Positions 40,956-51,387 are shown, counted from the stretch's first letter. The stretch is DNA of 64,000 nt from Lysinibacillus fusiformis (GCF_016925635.1 NZ_CP070490.1:806001-870000), one strand, 5' to 3'. A program made the numbers and translations. The notes: generated from the letters alone by a model not told the origin.

Positions 40956-41777
40956 TTATTTATTATCCAAGTATTTCACGGCTGGTTTCACTTTTATTCT
41001 ACGATAAATAATTGCACCTAAACCAACTACAATACCAATAATGGAGACAACCTGTGCTGAACGTAAATCTCCAACTAAGTAGAGGCTATCTGTACGCATC
41101 CCTTCGATATAGAAGCGACCGATAGAATACCATATTAAATAGCTAAAGAAAATTTCACCACGATGTAAGTTCACTTTACGCAAAGCTAATAAAATGATAA
41201 GCCCAATCAGGTTCCAAACCGATTCATATAAGAAAGTGGGATGTACATAAGAACCTAATTCTTCGATATACATTTGATTAATAATCCAATCTGGTAGCAT
41301 TAGGTTTTCTAAAAATGCTTTCGATACCTCACCACCATAAGCCTCTTGGTTCATAAAGTTGCCCCATCGCCCAATAATCTGCCCGATTAAAATACTAGGT
41401 GCTGCAATATCTGCTACTCGTAAAAAGCTTACATTTTTTATACGAGTAAATATGTAAGCTGTGACAAATGCCCCGATGAGTGCTCCATGAATGGCAATAC
41501 CACCATTCCATATCTCAATGATTTTGCCTGGATTTTCGCTATAGTAATCCCATCGCATTGACACATAGTAAATACGTGCACAGATGATGGATATAGGAAC
41601 TGCCCATAATAATAAATCTGCAAGAAAATCTTCAGGCAAACCTCGCTTAACAGTCTCTCTTTGTCCAACAATATAGGCTAAAATGATTCCCGACACGATT
41701 AGCAATCCGTACCAACGAACTGGAATGGGGCCTAAATGAAAGGCGATCGGGTCAATCTGTAATAGTAATAAATCCAT
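40956..41777 (-). CDS. lgt: Prolipoprotein diacylglyceryl transferase
   Basis: 273 residues, seven or so membrane segments. Seen: [12 protein letters not shown] near the N-terminus, [14 protein letters not shown] with the catalytic His, and the signature [13 protein letters not shown]. It transfers diacylglycerol from phosphatidylglycerol to lipobox Cys; several such lipoproteins are encoded in this window. Between hprK and ppaX. Confidence 0.96.
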   Translation of the reverse strand: MDLLLLQIDPIAFHLGPIPVRWYGLLIVSGIILAYIVGQRETVKRGLPEDFLADLLLWAVPISIICARIYYVSMRWDYYSENPGKIIEIWNGGIAIHGALIGAFVTAYIFTRIKNVSFLRVADIAAPSILIGQIIGRWGNFMNQEAYGGEVSKAFLENLMLPDWIINQMYIEELGSYVHPTFLYESVWNLIGLIILLALRKVNLHRGEIFFSYLIWYSIGRFYIEGMRTDSLYLVGDLRSAQVVSIIGIVVGLGAIIYRRIKVKPAVKYLDNK

Positions 41778-41823
41778 CTTCTACTCCTCTCAATATGTCA
41801 TGAACAATGTTGTTTGTAACTTT

Positions 41824-42759
41824 TTAATCATCTAACACATCATTAGATGTAATCACTTCATCTAAACGTCTTGAAAATTCCTCTGCTGCATTGACGCCCA
41901 TTTTCTTTAAACGATAATTCATTGCTGCCACTTCGATAATAACGGAGACATTGCGTCCTGGTCTTACCGGAATTGTTAATTTTGTTAGTTCCGTATCAAT
42001 TATCTTCATTTTTTCTTCTTCTAAGCCTAATCGATCATAAACTTTTTGTGGATCCCATATTTCTAGTTCAATGATGAGGGTAATCCGTTTATAGGGACGT
42101 ACTGCACTTGCACCAAAGAGTGTCATGATGTCAATAATGCCGATTCCTCGTATTTCCAATAGATGCTCTAAAAGAGGAGGAGGGCTCCCAATTAATAGGT
42201 TTTCTGATTCTTGACGAATTTCAACACAATCATCAGCTACTAAACGATGACCCTTTTTTACAAGCTCAAGTGCTGTTTCACTTTTACCTACACCGCTTTT
42301 ACCAATAATAAGCACACCGATACCATACACATCGACAAGCACACCATGCGCTGCTGTCATTGGAGCTAAGCGTCCCTCTAAGTAGTTCGTCAATCTACTC
42401 GAAAATTTGGTTGTGGTCATATGTGTTTTGAACACAGGTACATGCTTTTCGTTTGAGGCCTGAATAAGCTCCTCTGGTACTTCTAAATCTCTAGAAATAA
42501 TAATAGCAGGCGTGTCTTGTGAACAAAGTAAACGCATACGCTCAAGCTTGACATCTGCTGGTAGCATTTCAAAAAAGGAAAGTTCCGTCTTGCCGAGCAA
42601 TTGTACACGATTTGCCGGATAATGGGTAAAGTAACCTGCCATTTCAAGACCTGGTCTTGAAATATCACTTGTCACAATTGTCCTGCCTATTCCTTCTTCA
42701 CCAGCTAATAACTCTAACTTAAATTTCTCCATAACATCTCTTGTTAATACTACGACCAA
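41824..42759 (-). CDS. hprK: HPr kinase/phosphorylase
   Basis: 311 residues from a TTG at 42759, 8 bp behind GGAGG; a TTG five codons earlier overlaps the site. Phosphorylates Ser46 of HPr and Crh in response to fructose bisphosphate and ATP, and reverses it with inorganic phosphate. P-loop [12 protein letters not shown] (about 150-161) and the HprK signature [10 protein letters not shown]. Acts with Crh (25.8 kb) and PpaX. Confidence 0.96.
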   Translation of the reverse strand: MVVVLTRDVMEKFKLELLAGEEGIGRTIVTSDISRPGLEMAGYFTHYPANRVQLLGKTELSFFEMLPADVKLERMRLLCSQDTPAIIISRDLEVPEELIQASNEKHVPVFKTHMTTTKFSSRLTNYLEGRLAPMTAAHGVLVDVYGIGVLIIGKSGVGKSETALELVKKGHRLVADDCVEIRQESENLLIGSPPPLLEHLLEIRGIGIIDIMTLFGASAVRPYKRITLIIELEIWDPQKVYDRLGLEEEKMKIIDTELTKLTIPVRPGRNVSVIIEVAAMNYRLKKMGVNAAEEFSRRLDEVITSNDVLDD

Positions 42760-42857
42760 TGAAAAAGCCTCCAATCAATGGATAAGGTTCTCCTTATTTT
42801 AGCATGTCTATGTGTAAAAGAAATGTATTTACTCTCAATACAATGTTTACTTTCACT

Positions 42858-42893
42858 AAAAAAACTAGCGGCTCTCCAGCCCGCTAGTTTTTT
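42858..42893 (-). terminator. Terminator after the cytochrome gene
   Basis: Stem AAAACTAGCGG / CCGCTAGTTTT with a 9-nt loop, flanked by A and T runs; sits 8 bp beyond the cytochrome stop. Confidence 0.88.
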
Positions 42894-42901
42894 AAAAGCT
42901 A

Positions 42902-43219
42902 TTATTTTTGAGCCGCTAACCACTTAGCAACTGCCTCAGCATCTGCACCTTTTACTAATCCTGCAGGCATGCCGTTTTTACCATTATTAATAATATCTAA
43001 AATTTCTGATTCAGATAAACGAGAACCTACATCATTTAATGCTGGACCATTTGCACCTTGTAGCTCGCCACCATGACAAGTAACACAAGATTTCATTGCA
43101 ATCGCTTCGCCATCTGGCTCTGTAGCACTTTCATTATTAGTTGCAGTTTTATCTCCGCCACCACATGCAGCTAAGAAGATTGCTGATCCGAACACTAATG
43201 TTAACATTGCTTTTTTCAT
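42902..43219 (-). CDS. cccB: Cytochrome c-551-type lipoprotein
   Basis: 105 residues. Lipobox FLAAC with Cys19, then a single haem c site Cys45-Val-Thr-Cys48-His49, and a late Met ligand candidate in NGKNGMPAG. A membrane-anchored class I cytochrome c on the outer face, like B. subtilis CccB, passing electrons to a terminal oxidase. Next to a YitT gene, as cccB is near yvjA in B. subtilis. Start behind GGAGGGG. Confidence 0.9.
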   Translation of the reverse strand: MKKAMLTLVFGSAIFLAACGGGDKTATNNESATEPDGEAIAMKSCVTCHGGELQGANGPALNDVGSRLSESEILDIINNGKNGMPAGLVKGADAEAVAKWLAAQK

Positions 43220-43267
43220 TAGTACCCCTCCTCATAATAAATACCTTACGCCGCCATTATACCAAAT

Positions 43268-44110
43268 TTATGCACGTTTGAAACCTTCTCCTAATACCTC
43301 ATAAGCATCAGAAACGATAACAAACGCTGATGGGTCAACGCTTTTAATGAGTTGTTTCAGCTTTGTGAATTCTGTTTGATAAACAACAACCATCAGAACT
43401 GGTCGTGCTTCTCCTGTATACCCACCGATTGCTGGTAACTTCGTTACACCACGATTGATTTCAGCATATATGGCTTCCCTTACCTCATCTTGTTTCAATG
43501 TAATGATATAGACCATTTTAGATTGACTAAAACCTAGCTGAATAATATCAATCGTTTTTGTGGTAACATAAAGTCCAATGAGAGCATACAAACCTTTTTC
43601 TAAGTCGAAAACAATTGCTGCACTAATTGCGATAACGCCATCTATTAACAGCACACTTGTTCCAAGCGACAATCCTGTATATTTCGTAATGATTTGCGCT
43701 AGTAAATCAGTGCCACCAGTTGAAGCATTCCCCTTAAAGACCAGTCCTATCCCCAGGCCAACAACAATTCCGCCAAAAAGAGCACCCAATAAAGGATTAT
43801 CAGTCCAAGGCTCCCAGCTATTTGTTAACAAGACAATAAACGGTAACGTAATTGTCCCAATAAAGGATTTTATCCCAAATTTTTTGCCCAGAAATAACAC
43901 ACCAGCAATAAAAAGCGGAATGTTAAATGCATATTGAACAATTCCCGGATTCCAACCAAATAAACCATGTAAAATCGTACTAATCCCACTTACCCCACCT
44001 GAAGCGACTTGATTTGGTAATAAAAAGACATTAAAACCAACAGCAATTATTGCCGCTCCTACAATGACATACACATACTCCACAATGCTATCTCTCACAT
44101 CATGTTTCAT
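43268..44110 (-). CDS. YitT family membrane protein (YvjA-like)
   Basis: 280 residues: five or six membrane segments (about 1-185, VIVGAAIIAVGFNVFLLPN, ASGGVSGISTIL) followed by a cytoplasmic DUF2179 domain (about 210-275, YIITLKQDEVREAIYAEINRGVT, GYTGEARPVLMVVV). Transport-like protein of unknown substrate. GGGG lies close to the ATG. Confidence 0.9.
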   Translation of the reverse strand: MKHDVRDSIVEYVYVIVGAAIIAVGFNVFLLPNQVASGGVSGISTILHGLFGWNPGIVQYAFNIPLFIAGVLFLGKKFGIKSFIGTITLPFIVLLTNSWEPWTDNPLLGALFGGIVVGLGIGLVFKGNASTGGTDLLAQIITKYTGLSLGTSVLLIDGVIAISAAIVFDLEKGLYALIGLYVTTKTIDIIQLGFSQSKMVYIITLKQDEVREAIYAEINRGVTKLPAIGGYTGEARPVLMVVVYQTEFTKLKQLIKSVDPSAFVIVSDAYEVLGEGFKRA

Positions 44111-44226
44111 TTCCCCACGCCCACTTCAACTATCAGAATTTTTTAAAGACGAGATGATTATAGCAAATACTTTTAGCCTTGAGAACTTCATCTTGATGAA
44201 GGGATACTATATTGAGGAAGATATAA

Positions 44227-44263
44227 AATAAGCTATCTTACTGTAATCAATAAGATAGCTTTT
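44227..44263 (-). terminator. Terminator after the EAL-HDOD gene
   Basis: Stem AGCTATCTTA / TAAGATAGCT with a 10-nt loop, T-rich on the minus strand after the stem. Confidence 0.7.
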
Positions 44264-44274
44264 GCTGATTTGGT

Positions 44275-45504
44275 TTAAAATGATTTTTCTGCCCATTCGA
44301 TGGCTTCATAATATAAAAGATCAATATCAACTAACTGAATATTCAACTGTACAGCTAGCTCTTCTAATCGCGGCCAATCTAATTTGCTTAACGCAATACT
44401 AAACTCCAAATAAGGGGACATTTCTGTTTCAAAGCCTAAAATGGTATTCGTAATATCCTCTGAGAATGGTAGTTGCTGTAAAATAACATTCATCGGTCTT
44501 TGAAGTAATGTATCGATAAGTGAAAACATGCCGACTAAAAAATATTCTGAGAAATTCTTTTTATAAGATAGCTTAGCTAGTTTCTCACAAACCTTAGCTC
44601 GGAATAAAGATGTACACATCACTTCTTTAAAAAGATCGGAATCGGCATCGATATCAATTTCACGCATGGCCAATAAATAAATCCATTTTCGTAAATTCGA
44701 TACGCCTAGTAATACAATCGCTTGTTTGATGGAGCGCACTTTCGATTTAGAGCGTTTAGATGAGTTATTAATCATTTGCAATAATTTGTATGTCAATGAA
44801 ATATCACGTTCAATATTTTCCGCTAATAATTGAATATTCGGTTCTTCCTCTTTCAGTAAGGAGATAATGTGAATATATTGAATCGCATTCGCTGGAATGT
44901 CTGTTGCTCGTATTATTTGCGGTTGTTCAAAAAAATAACCTTGAAATAACACATAGCCAGAGGATTTAGCGACTTCAAATTGGTGACGCGTCTCTACCTT
45001 TTCAGCAAGCAATTGAATATGTGGAAATTTCTCCTTTACTTTATTTTCAATTTCCATTCTTTTTACGATGGAAGAGGCTAAAAAATCTACCTTAATATAA
45101 TCAATTTGTTCGAATAATTCATCATAAACTTCCACTTGATCATCCATCATAAAATCATCCAAAGCAATTTGAAACCCATGTTTTTTTAGCTCAATCACAC
45201 GCTCCACTAACTGAGAGGTAAGTGGAACATCCTCTAATATTTCAATCACTACCTGTGAGGGATTTAAAAATTCATGTATAGAGCTCATCAGTAGGTTTTC
45301 AGTAAAATTAACAAAACCAGGTTTACCTTTCGTTACCTCTTCAAAACCAATTGAAAGAAATGAGTTCACAAGTACGTCAATCGTTGCTGCATCTGAATCA
45401 ACCATTGGAAAGGCATTTACGTTTTTGCTACGATATAACAATTCATATGCAACGACCTGCTCATGCAGATTAAATATAGGCTGTCTGCCAATGAATACTT
45501 CCAT
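44275..45504 (-). CDS. EAL-HDOD domain signalling protein (YuxH-like)
   Basis: 409 residues. N-terminal EAL domain (about 1-200) starting MEVFIGRQPIFNLHEQVVAYELLYR; C-terminal HDOD domain (about 210-400, LLKLINNSS-like YKLLQMINNSSKR). The usual catalytic set of EAL phosphodiesterases is incomplete: the EAL triplet reads ELL and the DDFG motif reads DDFM. It may bind rather than hydrolyse cyclic di-GMP. Matches the B. subtilis YuxH layout. Single gene. Confidence 0.87.
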   Translation of the reverse strand: MEVFIGRQPIFNLHEQVVAYELLYRSKNVNAFPMVDSDAATIDVLVNSFLSIGFEEVTKGKPGFVNFTENLLMSSIHEFLNPSQVVIEILEDVPLTSQLVERVIELKKHGFQIALDDFMMDDQVEVYDELFEQIDYIKVDFLASSIVKRMEIENKVKEKFPHIQLLAEKVETRHQFEVAKSSGYVLFQGYFFEQPQIIRATDIPANAIQYIHIISLLKEEEPNIQLLAENIERDISLTYKLLQMINNSSKRSKSKVRSIKQAIVLLGVSNLRKWIYLLAMREIDIDADSDLFKEVMCTSLFRAKVCEKLAKLSYKKNFSEYFLVGMFSLIDTLLQRPMNVILQQLPFSEDITNTILGFETEMSPYLEFSIALSKLDWPRLEELAVQLNIQLVDIDLLYYEAIEWAEKSF

Positions 45505-45623
45505 TTCGTTGCCCCCATTTCTCCATTTTCTAGTAATTTATAGTATAACATTTTTTACGACCTGATGCTTATACTTCAAGCTAACTTAGCATGGTCGCAT
45601 TGGCTTTTTTAGACAATTTAAAA

Positions 45624-45666
45624 GAAAAGACAGTCCCGTGATAATTCATCACTTTAGGACTGTCCT
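45624..45666 (-). terminator. Terminator after the DedA gene
   Basis: Stem GACAGTCC / GGACTGTC with a loop containing a second GTGAT/ATCAC pairing, T run on the minus strand. Confidence 0.8.
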
Positions 45667-45668
45667 TA

Positions 45669-46316
45669 TTATTTACCGACTTTGGCTTTGATTGCTCCGA
45701 TCACTGCAGGCACAACTGATATAAAGATAATCAAAATAAGTACAACTGAGAAGTTATCTTTAATAATTGGAATATTTCCAAAGAAGTAACCTAATAATGT
45801 ACAACTGAATACCCATAAAATGGCACCAAAAATATTGAAGAATAAGAAATAACTATATTTCATTTTACTTGCACCCGCCACAAACGGGATAAATGTACGA
45901 ATAAATGGCATGAAACGTGCAATAACGATCGTTTTCCCACCATGTGTATTAAAGAATTTTTCTGCTGCTTCCATCCGCTCTTTTTTTACAACTCTACCGA
46001 GGAGGCTCTTTGGTGGGATAGATGTCCCTACCTTATGTCCAATATGATAGTTCATCGTATCTCCCAAAATAGCTGCTGCTAAAAATACAGGGATTAAAAT
46101 CCACATATCAAACGCGCCCATTGCAGCGGCTAATGTTCCACTTGCAAATAACAAGGAATCACCAGGTAAGAATGGGAAAATAACAACGCCTGTTTCTACA
46201 AAAACAATCGCAAATAAAATAAGATAACTCCAATTGCCAAAATCACGAATAATTTCTTCTAAATGCACATCGATATGCACAATAAAACTGATTAACTCCT
46301 TAATGAGCTCTAACAT
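45669..46316 (-). CDS. DedA family membrane protein
   Basis: 215 residues with four to six membrane segments. Family motifs: FVETGVVIFPFLPGDSLLFASG, GDTMNYHIGHKVG, and FARFMPFIRTFIPFVAG-like IARFMPFIRTFIPFVAGASKM. DedA proteins act as undecaprenyl phosphate or phospholipid flippases/exchangers and affect envelope homeostasis. Start ATG; weak Shine-Dalgarno. Single gene. Confidence 0.92.
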   Translation of the reverse strand: MLELIKELISFIVHIDVHLEEIIRDFGNWSYLILFAIVFVETGVVIFPFLPGDSLLFASGTLAAAMGAFDMWILIPVFLAAAILGDTMNYHIGHKVGTSIPPKSLLGRVVKKERMEAAEKFFNTHGGKTIVIARFMPFIRTFIPFVAGASKMKYSYFLFFNIFGAILWVFSCTLLGYFFGNIPIIKDNFSVVLILIIFISVVPAVIGAIKAKVGK

Positions 46317-46525
46317 GTTTTTGTATGCTCTCTTTCAATAGTATTTTTACCTAAAAGCTTTGACGTGGCTTCACCTCAAAGGGTTCCAGTTTTGTACGTC
46401 TTTTTACATTACTTCCTCACTATATGACAAGCCCTTGAAAAGTATGTAGAAGATTTCACAAGTTTGATTTTATCACTTACAGACATCTACTCTCAACTGA
46501 TTTTACTATTATACGAATAATGTAC

Positions 46526-46560
46526 AAAAAAAGAGCTACCATTTTTCAATAGTAGCTTTT
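46526..46560 (-). terminator. Terminator after the acyl-CoA ligase gene
   Basis: Stem AGAGCTACCATT / AATAGTAGCTTTT-type hairpin with T run on the minus strand, 6 bp beyond the stop. Confidence 0.82.
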
Positions 46561-46565
46561 CTCGT

Positions 46566-48113
46566 TTAAACTTTTTCTTTTAATGAACGTCTTAATATTT
46601 TTCCTGTTGTGTTTTTTGGTAGTTCATCCAGTATCTCAATTACTTTCGGTACCTTGTATTTCACCATATGCTTAGCACAATAGGATAAAAGATCATCTGT
46701 CGTAGTAGCCGCTACTTCTTTTAACACTACATAGGCATGAACCGCTTCTCCTAAGTTCGGGTCTGGGAAGCCTACCACTGCTGCCTCCACAATATTATTA
46801 TGGGCAAACAGCACTTCCTCCACCTCACGAGGATAAACATTAAAGCCCCCTACAATAATCATATCCTTTTTGCGATCGACAATGTAAAAATACCCTTCTT
46901 CATCTACCTTTGCTAAATCTCCTGTAAAGAGCCAGCCGTCGCGAATCGCCATCGCCGTTTCTTCAGGCATTTTATAGTAACCCTTCATCACATTTGGACC
47001 ATGTACAATCAGCTCTCCAACTTCGCCAACAGGCACTTCCTGACCATTGACATCGACAACTTTGTTCTCGACATTGCTAATGGATGTTCCGATAGAGCCA
47101 GCTTTACGCTCACGATCTAATGGGTTAAAACATGTAACGGGTGAAGCTTCGGATAAGCCGTATCCCTCTGACACACGCACATTAAATTTCTGCTCGAAAT
47201 TATGTAATAGTGCAACAGGCAAGGAGGCACCACCTGAAATCGCTAAACGAATTGTCGAGAAATCTTCTGGATTGCCTTCAGGTAATTGATATAAGAAATT
47301 ATACATGGTAGGAACACCAGCAAATACCGTTGCTTTTTGCTCTCGTGCTAAAGCAAAAATTTCGCTAGGGCTAAAGCGTGGTGCAAGTAAAACCGTTGCT
47401 CCACTTAATAAAGGTGCATTAACCACTACCGTTAAGGCAAAAACATGGAACACAGGTAATGTTGCAATGACACGGTCCTCTGCTTTAATTCCTAGATAAT
47501 GGGCAACATCCCGTGCATTTGAGTACACATTGCCATGTGTCAGCATAGCCCCCTTTGGACTACCTGTAGTTCCTGACGTATATAAAATAATAGCATTATC
47601 ATCATCTGCTACTTCAACAGGTTGTAAAGATTGAGAAGCATTGGCGATAACCTGTGTAAATAAATGTGTTTTTTCTTGTGCTTGTGTTGATAAAGCTCCC
47701 ACTTTTTCCGCTATATCTGGTGTTGTTTCACAAACTATAAATGTTTTTACTTGTGGAAATGCTTGTACACCTTTTTCAACCAAAGGAAGCAACATATCCA
47801 GAGCAATAACCGCTTTTACATCTCCATTATGCAAAATGTAAGAAATTTCATCCGGTGTATAGATTGGATTAACAGGTATTGCTGTTGCCCCTAAGCGCAT
47901 TGTTGCATATAAGGCAATTAAATAGTGTGGCGTATTGCCGAGTAAAAACGCCACATGATCCCCTTTTTCAACGCCTAAATCTTGTAATCCCTTTGCAAAG
48001 CGGCCAACAGTATGCTCAAATTCCCCGTAAGTCGTATCTTTCCCCATAAAATGATACGCCACTTTTTCAGGTTGTTCTGTTGCCTGTTGACGAACACGTG
48101 AAACTAAATTCAA
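46566..48113 (-). CDS. Long-chain fatty-acid-CoA ligase
   Basis: 515 residues, AMP-forming ANL family. P-loop ILYTSGTTGSPKGAML (about 158-173), EGYGLSEASPVTCFNP, GWLFTGDLAKVDEEGYFYIVDR, NVYPREVEEVL and the C-terminal LPKNTTGKILRRSL with the catalytic Lys. Activates fatty acids as CoA thioesters. The start is TTG behind AAGGGG. Similar to B. subtilis YhfL/LcfB group; exact chain-length choice unknown. Confidence 0.9.
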   Translation of the reverse strand: MNLVSRVRQQATEQPEKVAYHFMGKDTTYGEFEHTVGRFAKGLQDLGVEKGDHVAFLLGNTPHYLIALYATMRLGATAIPVNPIYTPDEISYILHNGDVKAVIALDMLLPLVEKGVQAFPQVKTFIVCETTPDIAEKVGALSTQAQEKTHLFTQVIANASQSLQPVEVADDDNAIILYTSGTTGSPKGAMLTHGNVYSNARDVAHYLGIKAEDRVIATLPVFHVFALTVVVNAPLLSGATVLLAPRFSPSEIFALAREQKATVFAGVPTMYNFLYQLPEGNPEDFSTIRLAISGGASLPVALLHNFEQKFNVRVSEGYGLSEASPVTCFNPLDRERKAGSIGTSISNVENKVVDVNGQEVPVGEVGELIVHGPNVMKGYYKMPEETAMAIRDGWLFTGDLAKVDEEGYFYIVDRKKDMIIVGGFNVYPREVEEVLFAHNNIVEAAVVGFPDPNLGEAVHAYVVLKEVAATTTDDLLSYCAKHMVKYKVPKVIEILDELPKNTTGKILRRSLKEKV

Positions 48114-48255
48114 TTACACCATCCCCTTATCGTATAAAATGAATCGCTATTCAGTAATATTATATAAGAAATATATCTAAAAAACAATGAGTCTTTTTAT
48201 CTCATGTCATAAATTACGTCAAATAATTCATTTTTTTCTCTTTTAAACAAATACA

Positions 48256-50190
48256 TCATGAACGAATATGAGAGATATAGCGCCAACGAATTAAATAAAA
48301 ATAAACTACTTGTATTAATACAAAAAAGCCAAAAGCAAAGAATACTTCTTTTACAATCGAAATATTTGCAAAATCTTTCAAAATACCTTGAACCATTAGA
48401 AAAGCAAAGGCACTATGCATCATCGCAACACCCCAAGGTAAAAAGAATTGGGGAAATAAATGGCGATTAACTAGCTTTTTTAGCTCGGTATCCGTTAACC
48501 CCATACGCTTTAATACATCAAATTTACGCTTTTCACGTTCGAGGGATGTATGCAGTTTAAAATAGATAAAGCTTCCAGCCGCAAGTAAAAATACAGTGGC
48601 AACTAAGACACCCACTAATGTAAATAATGAGTAGGTAGCTAGTATATAAGAATAATTTAATCCTGCATTTTCAAAGTAAAAAGGGCTAAATTTATCCTTC
48701 TTAATAAAATATAAATTGGATTCTAGATGATCGATATCCTTACCAATATCTTTTGTTTCCATCCATTGAGGAATAACAAATGTAAATAGATGATAGCTTG
48801 GTTGAATTATGTCTTGATCGGAAATCGGATGAATAAGCTTTGCGAAGTCTTCATCACTAATGACAATCGAATTGACACTTACTATCGAACCCGGAAACAC
48901 TATTTTGGGATAGACACTATCAATGGTGAGCGATATATTGTTTTCTTCCAAAACAGTATGCACAATTCGATTTTTTAATTTTTTTAGGGAATCCTCCGAA
49001 TAAGGAATGAATACTGCCTCACCTGCTCCCAGATTCAATAATGGATAACTATAGGAAGACAGCAAGACGTTCATATCGGACTCCCGAAAAACCTCCACTT
49101 CGTTTCGAGTGAAGGAAGAGGTTTGCTTCACAACAATAAAACGGGATAGCTGATAAGATAAACCTTTCTCCTCTAATTGCAGCCTTAAAGAATTGATATG
49201 CTCCCGTTCATATGGATTATCGACATCCCCCTTATAAACCAGTCCGAGTGGATTTAATCGATCATATTGAGTTGTATAAGAGGACATCGTCGCTAAAACA
49301 CCCACAGATAAAAATGCAAGTGTGGATACCATCGTCACAACGAAAAACATTTTCACGTTGTCCATCATAATATGAGTTTGTTCAGCTAGTGAGAGGAGAC
49401 GGTAGCGTTGCCAATGATACTTTCGTTTCCCACGCGCTAAATCTAAAAAGCAAGGGACGGAATCACTGAAAAAATAATAGGTGCCAAATGTTGCTGAAAA
49501 TGGTATTAACAGCGTTAGCCCAATTAATGATGTATGTCCGACAACAAATGCTAGAATATACGTCGTTACTATTAGAGCAATACCATAGACAGCTCGTATT
49601 TTGGAGTAAGTTGTTAAGCTATTTAAATAATCACTGCCTTTAATGAGATCTCGTAATTTTCTCTCTCGTGTAAAGTACACACTAATAAAAGAAATAACGA
49701 AAAACGCACTTGTGAAAACACCAATCGTCAGTAAAAATGGCTCCCATGATACATATAGTGGTAAATCATCTAAATGTAAAATTTCTCGTACAATCATAAA
49801 AAAGAATTTTGAAAACGAGAAACCAAAGACAATCCCTACTATAATGGAGCCAGAGCCAATAATCATCGTCTCTAAAAAAACAAGTCTATTCATCTGACGC
49901 TTTTCCATTCCCAAGTGCAATAAAATGGCAAATTCATGTGATCTGGCCTCTAAAAAGGCACTCATGGAATAATATAAAAAGAATAATGTGAAGAGGACCA
50001 GAACAATTTCAGCCCCCACCATCCCAATGAGAGACATTTCTCCTAATATCCCACGTTCAATATCAGGATGAAACATCAGCATGGAATAGATAAAAAATAC
50101 AGCCACAGAAAAAAAGCTCGCCATGAAAAAGGCACCATATATCCGGCTGTTCCGCACGACATTACGGTAAGCGAATTGTCGAAAGGTCAC
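48256..50190 (-). CDS. Bce-type ABC transporter permease
   Basis: 644 residues, FtsX-like permease of BceB/YxdM type: about ten membrane segments and a large extracellular domain between segments VII and VIII (about residues 315-510). Begins MTFRQFAYRNVVRNSRIY, the usual N-terminus of the family. In such modules the extracellular domain binds or senses antimicrobial peptides that act on lipid II-cycle intermediates. GTG start overlapping the ATPase gene by 29 bp, with AGGAGG upstream. Confidence 0.93.
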   Translation of the reverse strand: MTFRQFAYRNVVRNSRIYGAFFMASFFSVAVFFIYSMLMFHPDIERGILGEMSLIGMVGAEIVLVLFTLFFLYYSMSAFLEARSHEFAILLHLGMEKRQMNRLVFLETMIIGSGSIIVGIVFGFSFSKFFFMIVREILHLDDLPLYVSWEPFLLTIGVFTSAFFVISFISVYFTRERKLRDLIKGSDYLNSLTTYSKIRAVYGIALIVTTYILAFVVGHTSLIGLTLLIPFSATFGTYYFFSDSVPCFLDLARGKRKYHWQRYRLLSLAEQTHIMMDNVKMFFVVTMVSTLAFLSVGVLATMSSYTTQYDRLNPLGLVYKGDVDNPYEREHINSLRLQLEEKGLSYQLSRFIVVKQTSSFTRNEVEVFRESDMNVLLSSYSYPLLNLGAGEAVFIPYSEDSLKKLKNRIVHTVLEENNISLTIDSVYPKIVFPGSIVSVNSIVISDEDFAKLIHPISDQDIIQPSYHLFTFVIPQWMETKDIGKDIDHLESNLYFIKKDKFSPFYFENAGLNYSYILATYSLFTLVGVLVATVFLLAAGSFIYFKLHTSLEREKRKFDVLKRMGLTDTELKKLVNRHLFPQFFLPWGVAMMHSAFAFLMVQGILKDFANISIVKEVFFAFGFFVLIQVVYFYLIRWRYISHIRS

Positions 50191-50938
50191 CTACTTGCCC
50201 TCCTCCTAGTAAGCTTAAAACATTTAATATACGTTGGAAAAACATCTGACGACGGTCATCTCGATAAATTTCATTGAAAAATTCACCATCTTTAATGAAT
50301 AACACTCGATCACAATAACTCGCTGCAATCGGATCATGCGTGACCATCACAATGGTCGTTTGTTTATCCTGATTCACTTTTGTTAATAGTTCAAGCACAT
50401 CACGTGAAGAATTCGAATCTAAATTACCTGTCGGCTCGTCCGCTAAAATGAGACTTGGATTATGAATAAGTGCTCGACCAATTGCCGTTCTTTGTGCCTG
50501 TCCTCCAGATATTTCATTTGGACGTTTATGAAGGAAAGAAGTTAAGTCTAGCTTTTCTACAATACTTGCTAGACGCTCCTCCATTACCTCTAGCGGCTGC
50601 TGATCTAATGTTAAAGGCAACACGATATTTTCCTCGACCGTCAGCATATGCAAAAGATTGAAATCCTGAAACACAAAACCGAGCTGTCTTCTTCTAAAGT
50701 AAGCAAGCTCTGTTGCATTCAATTTATGTGGATTCATTCCATCTAGTATAATTTCTCCACTAGTTGGTTCATCGATGGTCGAAATAATATTCAGTAATGT
50801 CGTTTTACCGCTTCCTGAGGGGCCCATAACAGCTAAAAACTCGCCTTCTTCCACGTCAAAGCTCAACTGATTTAATGCACGATGTGTGACTTTGCCTTCG
50901 TACACTTTTGTTACATCTTTAATTTGTAAAATAGGCAT
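50162..50938 (-). CDS. Bce-type ABC transporter ATP-binding protein
   Basis: 258 residues. Walker A GPSGSGKTTLLN (about 38-49), signature ISGGQAQRTAIGRAL, Walker B LILADEPTGNLDS, H-loop VTHDP. BceA-like. C-terminal 30 residues (RILNVLSLLGGGQVGDLST) extend past the usual end and overlap the permease gene. Together with the permease forms a peptide-resistance pump. Confidence 0.93.
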   Translation of the reverse strand: MPILQIKDVTKVYEGKVTHRALNQLSFDVEEGEFLAVMGPSGSGKTTLLNIISTIDEPTSGEIILDGMNPHKLNATELAYFRRRQLGFVFQDFNLLHMLTVEENIVLPLTLDQQPLEVMEERLASIVEKLDLTSFLHKRPNEISGGQAQRTAIGRALIHNPSLILADEPTGNLDSNSSRDVLELLTKVNQDKQTTIVMVTHDPIAASYCDRVLFIKDGEFFNEIYRDDRRQMFFQRILNVLSLLGGGQVGDLSTIRLP

Positions 50939-50950
50939 ACTTCATTCACC

Positions 50951-51376
50951 TTATTTCTTCATTAATTCTAAGGATTGGGGTAAAAGCCACGGTAATACGA
51001 CCTCAAAACCGATGTGAAAATGAGGCTCTGTTAAAGCCAGCAGTGACTCTTCCTCTACTAAACTAAAGCAATGCTCCCCAACAATCACATCCCACGCATC
51101 CGTTTCTCCCTCTATAATCTCCCCACATACAGTATAATACCCGCTGTACATGATCTGTTGACCGTCGACAGGAAAGGCATTCAATAATGTTGGTTGCTGT
51201 AAGTTTAACCCAAGGCTAGTTGAAAAATGCAGAAGCTCTTCGTCTAGCTTTTCATTTGCCATGAGGAAATTTTGATAGGCTAATGGATCTCCCGTTTGCA
51301 GATGCGTCATATAAAGAGCTTTTGTTTTCTCCTTATCAATCGTTAATTTCCAATCTTCTATACATACTTCTACCAT
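50951..51376 (-). CDS. Unknown protein inside the Bce operon
   Basis: 141 residues, acidic, with no signal peptide or membrane segment. Starts at ATG behind GGGGGCATTCGG, 12 bp after the kinase gene and 13 bp before the ATPase gene, so it is co-transcribed. Contains MTHLQTGDPLAYQNFLMANEKL and a Glu-rich centre (CGEIIEGETDAWDVIVGEH). I do not recognise a family. Standard Bce modules have four genes (RR, HK, ATPase, permease), so this is an extra member. Confidence 0.7.
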   Translation of the reverse strand: MVEVCIEDWKLTIDKEKTKALYMTHLQTGDPLAYQNFLMANEKLDEELLHFSTSLGLNLQQPTLLNAFPVDGQQIMYSGYYTVCGEIIEGETDAWDVIVGEHCFSLVEEESLLALTEPHFHIGFEVVLPWLLPQSLELMKK

Positions 51377-51387
51377 CCGAATGCCCC

